Assembly: GCA_934660965.1 (NCBI GenBank)
Contig: CAKUIM010000032.1
Span: 1 to 22,416, forward strand
DNA from: an uncultured Oscillospiraceae bacterium
GTDB taxonomy: Bacteria; Bacillota; Clostridia; Oscillospirales; Oscillospiraceae
Length of the DNA stretch: 22,416 nucleotides
Direction of reading: 5' to 3'
A program made the translations under genes and the position numbers. The notes beneath the pieces are model-generated. The model made no database searches. It had not been told where the DNA came from and saw nothing but the letters and a program-made list of their open reading frames with translations. Below are positions 6,462 through 13,766 of the stretch, in pieces (position 1 is the first letter of the stretch; the number at the start of each line of letters is the position of its first letter).

Positions 6462-7223
6462 TTATTTCGGTTGGTGGCGGGCCAGGAATTCCCGGGCCAG
6501 GGCCTCATAAGCCTCGCTGCCGCGGGAGAACCGGTCGTAGGCGGACACCGGTTTTCCGTGGCTGGGGGCCTCGGACAGGCGGACGTTGCGGGGGATGACC
6601 GACGCATACACCTTGCCGGGGAAATGCCGCTTGACCTCCTCCGCCACCTGAAGGGACAGGTTGGTGCGGCCGTCGTACATGGTCAGCACCACGCCCTCCA
6701 GCTCCAGCGCCTGGTTTAGGGAGCGCTTGGCCAGCCGAACGGTGTACAGCAGGTCGCTCAAGCCCTCCAGGGCATAGTACTCGCACTGGACGGGCACCAG
6801 CAGGGCGTCCGCGGCGCACAGTGCATCCAGGGTGAGCAGCTCCAGGGAGGGAGGGCAGTCGATGAAAATATAGTCGTAGCGGCCCTTGAGAGGCTCCAGC
6901 GCGTCCCGCAGGCGGTACTCCCGCCGGTCCAGGGCGATGAGCTCCACCGTGGCGCCGGACAGAGCCTTGTTGGCCGAGAGCACGTCCGCCCAGCGGGTGG
7001 AGAGAACGGCCTTTTCTGCCGGCGCGTTTCCCAGCAGCACATCATATACATTGGGGGAGCGGGCCTTGTCGATGCCGAAGCCGGAGGTGGCGTTGCCCTG
7101 GGGGTCGAAGTCGCACACCAGAACCTTCTGCCCCAGGGCGGTCAGTGCCGCCGCCAGATTGACGCAGGTGGTGGTCTTGCCCACGCCGCCCTTCTGGTTG
7201 ACCACTGCAATGGTCTTTGCCAT
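6462..7223 (-). CDS. parA: Chromosome-partitioning ATPase ParA (Soj)
   Basis: A 253-residue ATPase of the short chromosomal Soj type, which binds DNA non-specifically as an ATP dimer and is reset by ParB; in Bacillus it also acts on DnaA. Seen: Walker A QKGGVGKTT at residues 10-18, DPQGNATSG near residue 40, Walker B YIFIDCPPSL near residue 120, and the DNA-binding basic region with PRNVRLSEAPSHGKPV. There is no N-terminal DNA-binding extension, so it is not a plasmid-type long ParA. The start ATG 7223 has AAGGAGG seven bases upstream. It heads the minus-strand operon and is flanked on both sides by a perfect parS. Confidence 0.97.
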   Translation of the reverse strand: MAKTIAVVNQKGGVGKTTTCVNLAAALTALGQKVLVCDFDPQGNATSGFGIDKARSPNVYDVLLGNAPAEKAVLSTRWADVLSANKALSGATVELIALDRREYRLRDALEPLKGRYDYIFIDCPPSLELLTLDALCAADALLVPVQCEYYALEGLSDLLYTVRLAKRSLNQALELEGVVLTMYDGRTNLSLQVAEEVKRHFPGKVYASVIPRNVRLSEAPSHGKPVSAYDRFSRGSEAYEALAREFLARHQPK

Positions 7224-7337
7224 AGCATGCCCTCCTTTTCGTGCCGCAAACCCACCGATGGGCTTGTTTGCGCGTGTCTGCCGGATGTTGGGGAGGGAAA
7301 TCCCCTAACCCCCGGCGTTTTGAAGAAATACAGATTT

Positions 7338-7366
7338 ATTATATCGCGTTTTCCCGGCCATTTCAA
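7338..7366 (-). promoter_or_regulatory. Sigma-A promoter of the parA operon
   Basis: TTGAAA at 7366-7361 and TATAAT at 7343-7338 with a 17-base spacer. The leader to parA would be about 107 bases. parS site 2 lies 25 bases upstream of the -35 box, so ParB spreading could repress it. Confidence 0.85.
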
Positions 7367-7391
7367 CCGTTTTTCATTTGGCTGGCCCGAG

Positions 7392-7407
7392 TGTTTCACG
7401 TGAAACA
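7392..7407. promoter_or_regulatory. parS: parS site 2 (perfect 16-bp palindrome)
   Basis: A second exact TGTTTCACGTGAAACA, in the intergenic region between the diverging parA and tadA genes. It stands between the parA -35 box and the tadA promoter, about 950 bases from site 1. A clamp loaded here could affect both promoters. Confidence 0.97.
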
Positions 7408-7416
7408 TATAAAATG

Positions 7417-7445
7417 TTTCCCAGGCCGGAAAGATGTGTTATAAT
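7417..7445 (+). promoter_or_regulatory. Extended -10 promoter for tadA
   Basis: TGTTATAAT at 7437-7445 is an extended -10 element with a perfect TATAAT at 7440-7445. The -35 position (7417-7422, TTTCCC) is weak, as is usual for extended -10 promoters. The leader before tadA is about 100 bases and contains a hairpin GGCGCT/AGCGCC at 7484-7505. Confidence 0.75.
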
Positions 7446-7553
7446 GTAGGGCGAGCAGCGGCGGCTGTCAGCGGGGGTCACGAGGCGCTGCCCGGACAGA
7501 GCGCCCGTGCAAGACTGGGAAAACCTTTGCGGCACAACGGGGGAGAGCGGTTT

Positions 7554-8024
7554 ATGGAGAAAGAGCACGAATGGTATATGCGCGAGGCCCTTGCCCTGGC
7601 GGAGCAGTGCCGGGCGAGCGGCGATATCCCGGTGGGCTGTGTGATCGCTGCGCCGGACGGGCGCATCATCGGCCGGGGGCGGAACCGGCGGGAGGCGGAC
7701 GGCTGCGCCACGGCCCACGCCGAGGTAGAGGCCATCCGCGTGGCCTGCCGGGCGCTGGGCAGCTGGCGGCTGACGGGATGCATCCTCTATGTCACGCTGG
7801 AGCCCTGCCCTATGTGCGCCGGGGCCATCATCAATGCCCGCATCGCCGAAGTGCGCTACGGCGCCCGGGAGGAGAAGTCCGGCTGCTGCGGCTCGGTGCT
7901 CAACCTCTTTGAAGAGCGCTTCAACCATCACCCCCGGATTTACGGCGGACTGCTGGAGCGGGAGTCGGCGGCGCTGCTGGAGGCGTTTTTTGCCCGGGTG
8001 CGCCGGGGGGACGGCCAGGGATAG
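7554..8024 (+). CDS. tadA: tRNA-specific adenosine deaminase TadA
   Basis: A 156-residue zinc deaminase that converts A34 to inosine in the anticodon wobble position of tRNA-Arg(ACG). Seen: the zinc and proton-shuttle motif HAE at residues 55-57 and PCPMCAG at 84-90 giving Cys85 and Cys88, VGCVI at 27-31 and the downstream FNHHPRIYGG segment. The ATG at 7554 follows GGGGGAGAG by seven bases; the frame is open 40 codons further upstream but that part has no family similarity. It is transcribed divergently from parA. An SRP RNA gene, common next to tadA in related Firmicutes, was looked for and not found. Confidence 0.95.
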   Translation: MEKEHEWYMREALALAEQCRASGDIPVGCVIAAPDGRIIGRGRNRREADGCATAHAEVEAIRVACRALGSWRLTGCILYVTLEPCPMCAGAIINARIAEVRYGAREEKSGCCGSVLNLFEERFNHHPRIYGGLLERESAALLEAFFARVRRGDGQG

Positions 8025-8238
8025 TGTCTGCCGCAGGGAAATGCCTGTTGTGGGCAAATGTTCGCCCAGGGCGGAGCGCCGCAACTTTGCGCCGGAAACA
8101 TGGTTTTGCCTGGCCGCGCGTCCACTTCTTCCGCAAAGCCTTTTGAACCCGCGCGGGCGCGCTGTGTGGATGTTCCTCGTCCGCATGGGGAATGACCCCG
8201 AAAAAGGCCGCCCTGCCGGATGGCCGATTGTTATAAAT
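8025..8238. other. Intergenic stretch after tadA, nothing recognised
   Basis: These 214 bases are the left part of a 761-base gene-free region (8025-8785). There is no convincing open frame with a ribosome site. GGGC/GCCC and GGGG/CCCC hairpins occur but none has a U run, so I cannot name the tadA terminator here. The next features are the tandem small-RNA units. Confidence 0.5.
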
Positions 8239-8305
8239 GTAACACTTTTTTAACAACTGCGCCCGAACTTTTTTAACGATTGATCCTTAATATAAGAATT
8301 GCAAG
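8239..8305 (+). repeat. Upstream control module of small-RNA unit A
   Basis: This module aligns without gaps to 8431-8497 at a fixed offset of 192 bases. The outer block (8239-8261) matches at 20 of 23 positions and contains TTTTAACAACTGCG; an inner block TAACGATT (8274-8281; TAACAATT in unit B) and the start-site block TTGCAAG (8299-8305) are also shared. ACTTTTTTAAC occurs twice here (8244-8254 and 8267-8277), 23 bases apart, like paired sites for a dimeric activator. The -10 candidate is TAATAT at 8288-8293 and there is no good -35. The bases between the shared blocks differ, so this is selected similarity rather than a fresh duplication. Confidence 0.65.
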
Positions 8306-8380
8306 AGATATCCTTTCTTTTTCATTCTATCCTCCATCCTTTGAAACCGGGGCGCAGCAAACGTCCCGGTTTCTCTTTTT
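8300..8380 (+). ncRNA. Putative small RNA A (about 80 nt)
   Basis: Predicted from a -10 box at 8288-8293 to the terminator ending at 8380. The body between the GCAAG start and the terminator is almost free of self-pairing and rich in C and U, with ATCCTTTC and TATCCTCCATCC; CCTCC at 8331-8335 is complementary to the GGAGG ribosome sites used by many genes in this window. No ATG with a ribosome site lies inside. It resembles in layout, not in sequence, the CU-rich LhrC and Cia-dependent csRNA families of other Firmicutes. Transcript ends are inferred. Confidence 0.6.
8343..8380 (+). terminator. Intrinsic terminator of small RNA A
   Basis: GAAACCGGGGCG (8343-8354) pairs with CGTCCCGGTTTC (8362-8373), a 12-bp stem with one G-U pair and a 7-base loop, followed by TCTTTTT. 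It is oriented only on the plus strand and has no protein gene directly upstream. Confidence 0.88.
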
Positions 8381-8430
8381 CCCGGCGGGTCCGCCGTCAC
8401 TTGACAAGGGCGGAGAAGAAAACAGAGAAC

Positions 8431-8497
8431 GTCACACACTTTTAACAACTGCGTACCTGATTGCGTAACAATTTGCCCGCATAATGGGTCTTGCAAG
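8431..8497 (+). repeat. Upstream control module of small-RNA unit B
   Basis: The second copy of the module at 8239-8305, offset 192 bases. Shared: the 23-base outer block (8431-8453), TAACAATT (8466-8473) and TTGCAAG (8491-8497). The -10 candidate is CATAAT at 8480-8485. As in unit A the -35 position carries no consensus. A TTGACA at 8401-8406 upstream has no partner -10. Confidence 0.65.
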
Positions 8498-8578
8498 CAA
8501 GGAAAAGTTTCTCTTCATTTCATGTTACCCTCTTTACCAGCCAGGCGGACCGCAGTGCGGTTCGCCTGGTCCTTTTTT
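8492..8578 (+). ncRNA. Putative small RNA B (about 87 nt)
   Basis: Predicted from the -10 at 8480-8485 to the terminator at 8541-8578. It begins with the same GCAAG as RNA A and has a similar CU-rich body (TTTCTCTTCATTTC, then ACCCTCTTTACC), with CCCTC at 8528-8532 as the anti-Shine-Dalgarno-like run. The terminator sequence is unrelated to that of A, so the shared parts are the control region, the 5' end and the pyrimidine character. No supported peptide is encoded. Confidence 0.6.
8541..8578 (+). terminator. Intrinsic terminator of small RNA B
   Basis: CCAGGCGGACCGC (8541-8553) pairs with GCGGTTCGCCTGG (8557-8569), 13 bp with one G-U pair and a 3-base loop, then TCC and six T (8573-8578). 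Strong on the plus strand, without a U run on the minus strand. Confidence 0.9.
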
Positions 8579-8601
8579 GAGGAAAGAATTTGAGAAAGCG
8601 G

Positions 8602-8630
8602 TTGTGGCGGCGAAAAAATTCTGCTACAAT
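8602..8630 (+). promoter_or_regulatory. Sigma-A promoter of the YitT-family gene
   Basis: TTGTGG at 8602-8607 and TACAAT at 8625-8630 with a 17-base spacer. It gives a GC-rich leader of about 150 bases before the GTG start at 8786. Confidence 0.75.
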
Positions 8631-8785
8631 AGCCACGGCGCACAGCGTGCGCCCTCGTGCCGCAAAAGGAGCCGCAAAAGCGCGGCAGGGGGCGGAGGAA
8701 CCCCTTTTGCGCGCCACCCTTGCGGGTGAGAGAAAAGAGAGGACAGCCCTCCGGCGGGTGTGCCGGGGGCGGGGAGGACTTGCGT

Positions 8786-9637
8786 GTGAAAGCGAAGCAG
8801 CTGATAAAGGAAATCCTGATTATGACCCTTGGCACGACTCTGGTGGCAGTTGGCGTCTACTTTTTTAAGTTTCCCAACCACTTCTCCACCGGCGGCGTCA
8901 CCGGCATTGCGGTGGTGCTTTCCTCGCTGATTCCTGGGGTGTCTTCGGCCACCCTGGCGTCGGGGATCAACATTGCATTTCTGATTCTGGGCTTTGTGGT
9001 GCTCAACCGGGGCTTCGGTATCCGGACGGTCTACTGCTCGCTGCTGTTTTCCGGGCTGCTGTCCCTGCTGGAGTGGCTGGTGCCCATGTCCGGGCCGCTG
9101 ACCAACGAGAAGATTCTGGAGCTCTTCTTCGCCATCATCCTGCCGGCCATCGGCGCGGCCATTCTGTTCAACATGGGCGGCTCCACCGGCGGCACGGACA
9201 TCCTGGCTATGATTCTCAAAAAATACAGCAGCATGGACATCGGCCGGGCGCTGCTGTGCGTGGACATCCTCATCACGGCATCCACCCTGATTGTGTTCGA
9301 CATCGAGACCGGCCTGTGCTCCATCCTGGGCCTTATTTTGAAGAGCGTCCTGGTGGACACGGTGATTGAGTCCCTCAACCGGAAGAAGAGCTTCCTGCTG
9401 GTCACCTCCAGTCCGGAGGAGGTCTGCTCCTTCATCACCAAGACCCTCAACCGCTCCGCCACCTTCTGGGAGGCGGAGGGCGCCTTCTCCCACGGGAAGA
9501 AGTGGGTGGTGCTCACGGCCCTGTCCCAGGCCCAGGCGGTGGCCCTGCGCCGGCACCTCAAGACGGTAGACCCCCATGCCTTTATGCTCATCACAAACTC
9601 CAGCGAGATTTTCGGCAAGGGCTTCCTGCGGGCGTAA
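8786..9637 (+). CDS. YitT/DUF2179-family membrane protein
   Basis: A 283-residue protein of the YitT family (DUF161 membrane part plus DUF2179), whose transport or sensing role is not established. Seen: an N-terminal basic stretch, about five hydrophobic segments between residues 10 and 175, the family GGVTGIAVVLS and MGGSTGGTDILAMIL signatures, and a soluble C-terminal DUF2179 domain with FLLVTSSPEEVCSFI and the ending AFMLITNSSEIFGKGF. I chose GTG at 8786 because GGAGG is eight bases upstream; the open frame begins earlier at 8657 but that part is low-complexity and unlike the family. It has its own promoter and a strong terminator, so it is monocistronic. Confidence 0.9.
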   Translation: MKAKQLIKEILIMTLGTTLVAVGVYFFKFPNHFSTGGVTGIAVVLSSLIPGVSSATLASGINIAFLILGFVVLNRGFGIRTVYCSLLFSGLLSLLEWLVPMSGPLTNEKILELFFAIILPAIGAAILFNMGGSTGGTDILAMILKKYSSMDIGRALLCVDILITASTLIVFDIETGLCSILGLILKSVLVDTVIESLNRKKSFLLVTSSPEEVCSFITKTLNRSATFWEAEGAFSHGKKWVVLTALSQAQAVALRRHLKTVDPHAFMLITNSSEIFGKGFLRA

Positions 9638-9656
9638 ATCGGGCGGACAAAATAGA

Positions 9657-9701
9657 AAAAAGAGCGGGGAAGGACGAAAAATCGCCTTCCCCGCTCTTTT
9701 T
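9657..9701 (+). terminator. Strong intrinsic terminator after the YitT-family gene
   Basis: AGAGCGGGGAAGG (9661-9673) pairs perfectly with CCTTCCCCGCTCT (9685-9697), extended by AAAA/TTTT on either side. The stem is flanked by A and T runs, so it would work in both directions. Confidence 0.93.
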
Positions 9702-9725
9702 CGCGGAAATTCGCCTGCCGGTGGG

Positions 9726-9734
9726 TGTTATACT
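9726..9734 (+). promoter_or_regulatory. Extended -10 promoter for noc
   Basis: TGTTATACT is an extended -10 element located 31 bases before the noc start and just after the upstream terminator. No good -35 is present. It is the only promoter candidate between the terminator and the gene. Confidence 0.65.
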
Positions 9735-9764
9735 TTGGAAAAGCACGCAAGGAGGCGACCGTTG

Positions 9765-10556
9765 ATGCCGCTGTTTCGCAGAAATGAGGGCAGACAGGTC
9801 CTGGCGCTGCCGGTGGAGTCCATCCGGCCCAATCCCAACCAGCCCCGGACGGTGTTCCGCCCGGAGGAGCTCGCCGGCCTGGCGGACTCCATTGCCCAGG
9901 TGGGCATTCTCCAGCCGCTGTCCGTACGCCGCACACCGGAGGGCTGGGAGCTGATCGCCGGGGAGCGGCGGCTGCGGGCCGCGGCCATGGCAGGGATGAA
10001 AACCGTGCCCTGCATCGAGGTGGCCGCCGACGCCACCGCAAGCTCGCTGCTGGCCCTTGTGGAAAACATTCAGCGGCAGGATCTGGACTTCTGGGAGGAG
10101 GCCATGGCCCTGCGCCGCCTCATCGACACCTATCACCTCTCCCAGGAGGAGGCTGCCGCCCGGGTGGGCAAGTCCCAGTCGGCGGTGGCCAACAAGCTGC
10201 GGCTGCTGCGCCTGCCCGAGGATGTGCTGGAAGCCTTCCGGCAGGCCGGCCTGGGGGAGCGCCACGCCCGGGCCCTGCTGCGGCTGGATACCCCGGAGCT
10301 CCAGCGCCGGGCCGCCCGGCACATCCTGGAGCGGCATATGACCGTGGCCGCCGCCGAGGAATACATCGCGCGCCTGCTGCGGCCCAAGAAGCCCCGCCGG
10401 GCCGTCCCCATCTACCGCACCCGGGACGTGCGCCTCTTCCTCAACACCGTCCAGCGGGGCCTTGCCATCATGAACTCTGCCGGGGTGAGCGCCCGCTGCG
10501 GCCGGGAGGAGACGGAGCAGGAAATCCTTCTGACCATCCACATCCCTAAGGCGTGA
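9765..10556 (+). CDS. noc: Nucleoid occlusion protein Noc (ParB family)
   Basis: A 263-residue ParB-family CTPase that in Bacillus binds many Noc sites, tethers DNA to the membrane and blocks division over the nucleoid. Seen: NQPRTVF at residues 25-31, GERRLRA at 66-72, ENIQRQD at 100-106 and a helix-turn-helix with GKSQSAVANKLRLL at 135-148. The four specificity positions are Gln138, Lys144, Arg149 and Arg166 (ERHARAL), which is the Noc set (Q, K, K/R, R) and not the ParB set. The N-terminus MPLFRRNEGR is much shorter than the amphipathic membrane helix region of Bacillus Noc. The start ATG 9765 has AAGGAGG nine bases upstream. It is separate from parAB, on the opposite strand and 2.5 kb away. 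A second ParB is the alternative, but the residues argue against it. Confidence 0.88.
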   Translation: MPLFRRNEGRQVLALPVESIRPNPNQPRTVFRPEELAGLADSIAQVGILQPLSVRRTPEGWELIAGERRLRAAAMAGMKTVPCIEVAADATASSLLALVENIQRQDLDFWEEAMALRRLIDTYHLSQEEAAARVGKSQSAVANKLRLLRLPEDVLEAFRQAGLGERHARALLRLDTPELQRRAARHILERHMTVAAAEEYIARLLRPKKPRRAVPIYRTRDVRLFLNTVQRGLAIMNSAGVSARCGREETEQEILLTIHIPKA

Positions 10557-10674
10557 CCGGGCGCCGGCGAAAAAGGGGCACCCAACCCCGCCAAAGCGAT
10601 TCCAAACAGACATAATTTCCGAAAAATATACGATATGCAATGAAAATGCAGGGGATAAAACCCCAAAGAGCAAG

Positions 10675-10709
10675 AAAAGCGCCGCAGGGGGATACCCTGC
10701 GGCGCTTTT
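10675..10709. terminator. Bidirectional terminator between noc and atoA
   Basis: AAAAGCGCCGCAGGG (10675-10689) and CCCTGCGGCGCTTTT (10695-10709) form a perfect 15-bp stem with a 5-base loop, with A and T runs on both sides. It sits between converging genes and serves noc on the plus strand and the thl-atoD-atoA transcript on the minus strand. A small GGGG/CCCC hairpin precedes it. Confidence 0.93.
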
Positions 10710-10731
10710 GCGAGTAAAAGTGAATGGCAGA

Positions 10732-11388
10732 TTACACCATGCTCTTCAGCTCGGGGCTGATGATGAGGGTGGCCTCGGTAGCGGCCTGGATCTCCTCCAC
10801 GGTGAACTCGGGGTTGTACTCGGTGAGGTACAGGCCCTTGTCAGTGACTTCCATCACACCCATCTCGGTGATGATCTTGGTGATGCACTTGACAGCGGTG
10901 TAGGGCAGACGGCACTTCTTGAGGATCTTGGGCTTACCCTTGGCGGTGTGCTCCATGGCGACGATGACGTTTTTGGCGCCCACCAGCAGGTCCATAGCGC
11001 CGCCCATGCCGGGCATCTTCTTGCCGGGGATGATCCAGTTGGAGAGGGAGCCCTCCTCGTCGACCTCCAGGCCGCCCAGGACGGTGGCGTCAACGTGGCC
11101 GCCGCGGATCAGGCCGAAGGAGACAGAGGAATCGATGAAGCAGCCGCCGGGAGCCACGGCAGCGGGGGAGCCGCCGGCGTCCACAACGTGGATGGGGTCA
11201 CGGTTGGAGTCGGTCACGGCGCCGGTGCCGATGATGCCGTTCTCGGACTGGAGGGTGACATGCACACCCTCGGGCAGATAGTTGGGAACCAGGGTGGGCA
11301 GGCCGATACCCAGGTTGACCACGTCGCCGTCCTTGAGCTCCTTAGCCACGCGGGCAGCAATAAAACCTTTGATCTGAGACTTTTCCAT
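10732..11388 (-). CDS. atoA: CoA-transferase subunit B (acetoacetate/butyrate type)
   Basis: A 218-residue beta subunit of a class I 3-oxoacid CoA-transferase, which moves CoA between acetoacetate and acetate or butyrate through a glutamyl-CoA thioester. The catalytic glutamate is Glu49 in the SENG motif; GIGLPTLVP at about 27-35, GGHVDATVLGG and the GKKMPGMGGAMDL segment are typical. E. coli AtoA and clostridial CtfB have nearly the same length. Its ATG overlaps the atoD stop by one base (TAATG) and uses GGAGGT inside the end of atoD, so the subunits are translationally coupled. Exact substrates cannot be read from the sequence; with thl next door, acetoacetyl-CoA or butyryl-CoA is the likely partner. 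Confidence 0.93.
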   Translation of the reverse strand: MEKSQIKGFIAARVAKELKDGDVVNLGIGLPTLVPNYLPEGVHVTLQSENGIIGTGAVTDSNRDPIHVVDAGGSPAAVAPGGCFIDSSVSFGLIRGGHVDATVLGGLEVDEEGSLSNWIIPGKKMPGMGGAMDLLVGAKNVIVAMEHTAKGKPKILKKCRLPYTAVKCITKIITEMGVMEVTDKGLYLTEYNPEFTVEEIQAATEATLIISPELKSMV

Positions 11389-12077
11389 TAGTACTTACCT
11401 CCCTCGACAACATAATCGACAAACACGCCGGAGGTACGGACATCCTCGGGGGCGATGTCGCCGGTCTCGACAACCTCTTCAGCCTCGGCGATAACCACGT
11501 CAGCGGCGGTGGCCATCACGATATTGAAGTTGCTGGTGTCGCCCTTGTACCAGATATTACCGGCCTTGTCGATCTTGGTGCCGCCCAGGACGGCGAAATC
11601 GGCATGGACGGGGGCCATGAGCAGGTAGTCGCGGCCGTTGATGGTCTGCTTGCCCAGGCACAGGGGGTTGTCCTCCACGATGGTGCCCACGCCGGTGGGG
11701 GTGAGTACGCCGCCAAGGCCGGCGCCGTCAGCGCGAATCATCTCGGCCAGGGAGCCCTGGGGAACCAAAATGACCTCCAGGGTGCAGTCCTGCATGGACT
11801 GGGTGGCGACCTCGGGGTTGAGGCCCACGTGGGTGGCGATGAGCTTCTTGACCTGCTTGTTGTGGATCAGCTTGGCTACGCCGTAGTAATCCTCGCCGAG
11901 AGGGCCGCCGGGCATGGAAGCGTCGTTGCCGATCATGGTCAGGTCCTTGACGCCGCTCTTGGCGAGCGCGTCAATGAACTTGTGGGCGTTGCCGCAGCCC
12001 ATGAAGCCGCCGAACATCACGGTAGCACCATCGGGGATCAGCTTGACCGCCTCTTCAATGGATACGAACTTAGGCAT
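11388..12077 (-). CDS. atoD: CoA-transferase subunit A (acetoacetate/butyrate type)
   Basis: A 229-residue alpha subunit of the same CoA-transferase. Seen: SIEEAVKLIPDGATVMFGGFMGCGN at the N-terminus with the glycine-rich CoA-binding turn, QGSLAEMIRADGAGLGGVLTPTGVGT in the middle, and DYLLMAPVHADFAVL/GTKIDKAGN typical of the family; clostridial CtfA is about 218 residues. The start ATG 12077 has AGGAGG eight bases upstream. It lies 186 bases after thl, an unusually wide gap for this kind of operon and containing a strong hairpin. It is the first of the coupled pair atoD-atoA. Confidence 0.93.
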   Translation of the reverse strand: MPKFVSIEEAVKLIPDGATVMFGGFMGCGNAHKFIDALAKSGVKDLTMIGNDASMPGGPLGEDYYGVAKLIHNKQVKKLIATHVGLNPEVATQSMQDCTLEVILVPQGSLAEMIRADGAGLGGVLTPTGVGTIVEDNPLCLGKQTINGRDYLLMAPVHADFAVLGGTKIDKAGNIWYKGDTSNFNIVMATAADVVIAEAEEVVETGDIAPEDVRTSGVFVDYVVEGGKY

Positions 12078-12112
12078 TGAAATGACCTCCTGTGTAATTT
12101 GATTTGAAACCC

Positions 12113-12141
12113 GCGGGGGCAGGCGTGCTGCCTACCCCCGC
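12113..12141 (-). other. GC-rich hairpin between thl and atoD
   Basis: On the minus strand GCGGGGGTAGGC (12141-12130) pairs with GCCTGCCCCCGC (12124-12113), 12 bp with one G-U pair and a 5-base loop. Only three U follow, so it is not a standard terminator. It could stabilise mRNA 3' ends or mark a processing site between thl and atoDA. Confidence 0.7.
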
Positions 12142-12263
12142 AGGAAGATCACATTGGAGTCCGGATAGGGGCCATACTTCACCTCGAATGGCTTGCGCTG
12201 GCCTTGCCGCTGCGCCGGACAAAGGATCAGAAATGGTTGCGGCTGCTTAGGGGATGGGGCGAA

Positions 12264-13523
<1,260 letters not shown>

Positions 13524-13575
13524 AGTAACAACCTCCTAAATTTTATAAAGCACGCAGGATTTTGTGTACGGAAAG

Positions 13576-13604
13576 ATTATATACCCCGCTTCGGGAAAAA
13601 TCAA
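13576..13604 (-). promoter_or_regulatory. Sigma-A promoter of thl-atoD-atoA
   Basis: TTGATT at 13604-13599 and TATAAT at 13581-13576 with a 17-base spacer. The spacer holds CCCG/CGGG complementary bases. A symmetric AAATTT-N5-AAATTT (13628-13644) lies 24 bases upstream of the -35 and could be an operator, but I cannot match it to a known regulator. Confidence 0.85.
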
Positions 13605-13682
13605 CCGGGGAAGCGGCATTGTTTTGGAAATTTACACAAAATTTGCAGCTTTTTCCGCCGTTGTGCCGCCCTGCACCGCCGC

Positions 13683-13730
13683 AAAAAGGGAAAGGGCCGA
13701 GACCCATGGCGTTCCACAGGTCCCGGCCCT
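13683..13730 (-). terminator. Intrinsic terminator of the P-type ATPase gene
   Basis: On the minus strand AGGGCCGGGACC (13730-13719) pairs with GGTCTCGGCCCT (13704-13693), 12 bp with one G-U pair and a 14-base loop, followed by TTCCC and five U (13687-13683). It lies 36 bases after the ATPase stop and isolates it from thl. Confidence 0.85.
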
Positions 13731-13766
13731 GACGACTGGTGAAAATTTTGTCAAATTCAGAAGGGG

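Noticed and set aside
7446..8240. SRP RNA gene next to tadA
   Set aside because: The conserved GGAAGGAAGCAGCC-type apical motif is absent on both strands around tadA.
8280..8468. Small open frame across the first small-RNA unit
   Set aside because: It has no ribosome site, runs through a strong terminator and has no recognisable composition of a real protein.
8025..8785. Possible replication origin near parS (AT-rich patch, repeated TAAC elements)
   Set aside because: Only imperfect DnaA-box-like words (TGTGGATGT, TGTGGGCAA) occur, dnaA/dnaN/rpmH are absent, and the repeats are better explained as promoter elements of two terminated transcripts.
8657..8785. Longer N-terminus for the YitT-family protein
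   Set aside because: The extra 43 codons are low-complexity, basic and unlike the family, while the GTG at 8786 has a good ribosome site.
13615..13650. Rex redox-repressor operator upstream of thl
   Set aside because: A TTGTG...ACAA pattern can be drawn, but its length is 21 instead of 20 and the half-sites do not match TTGTGAA/TTCACAA well enough.
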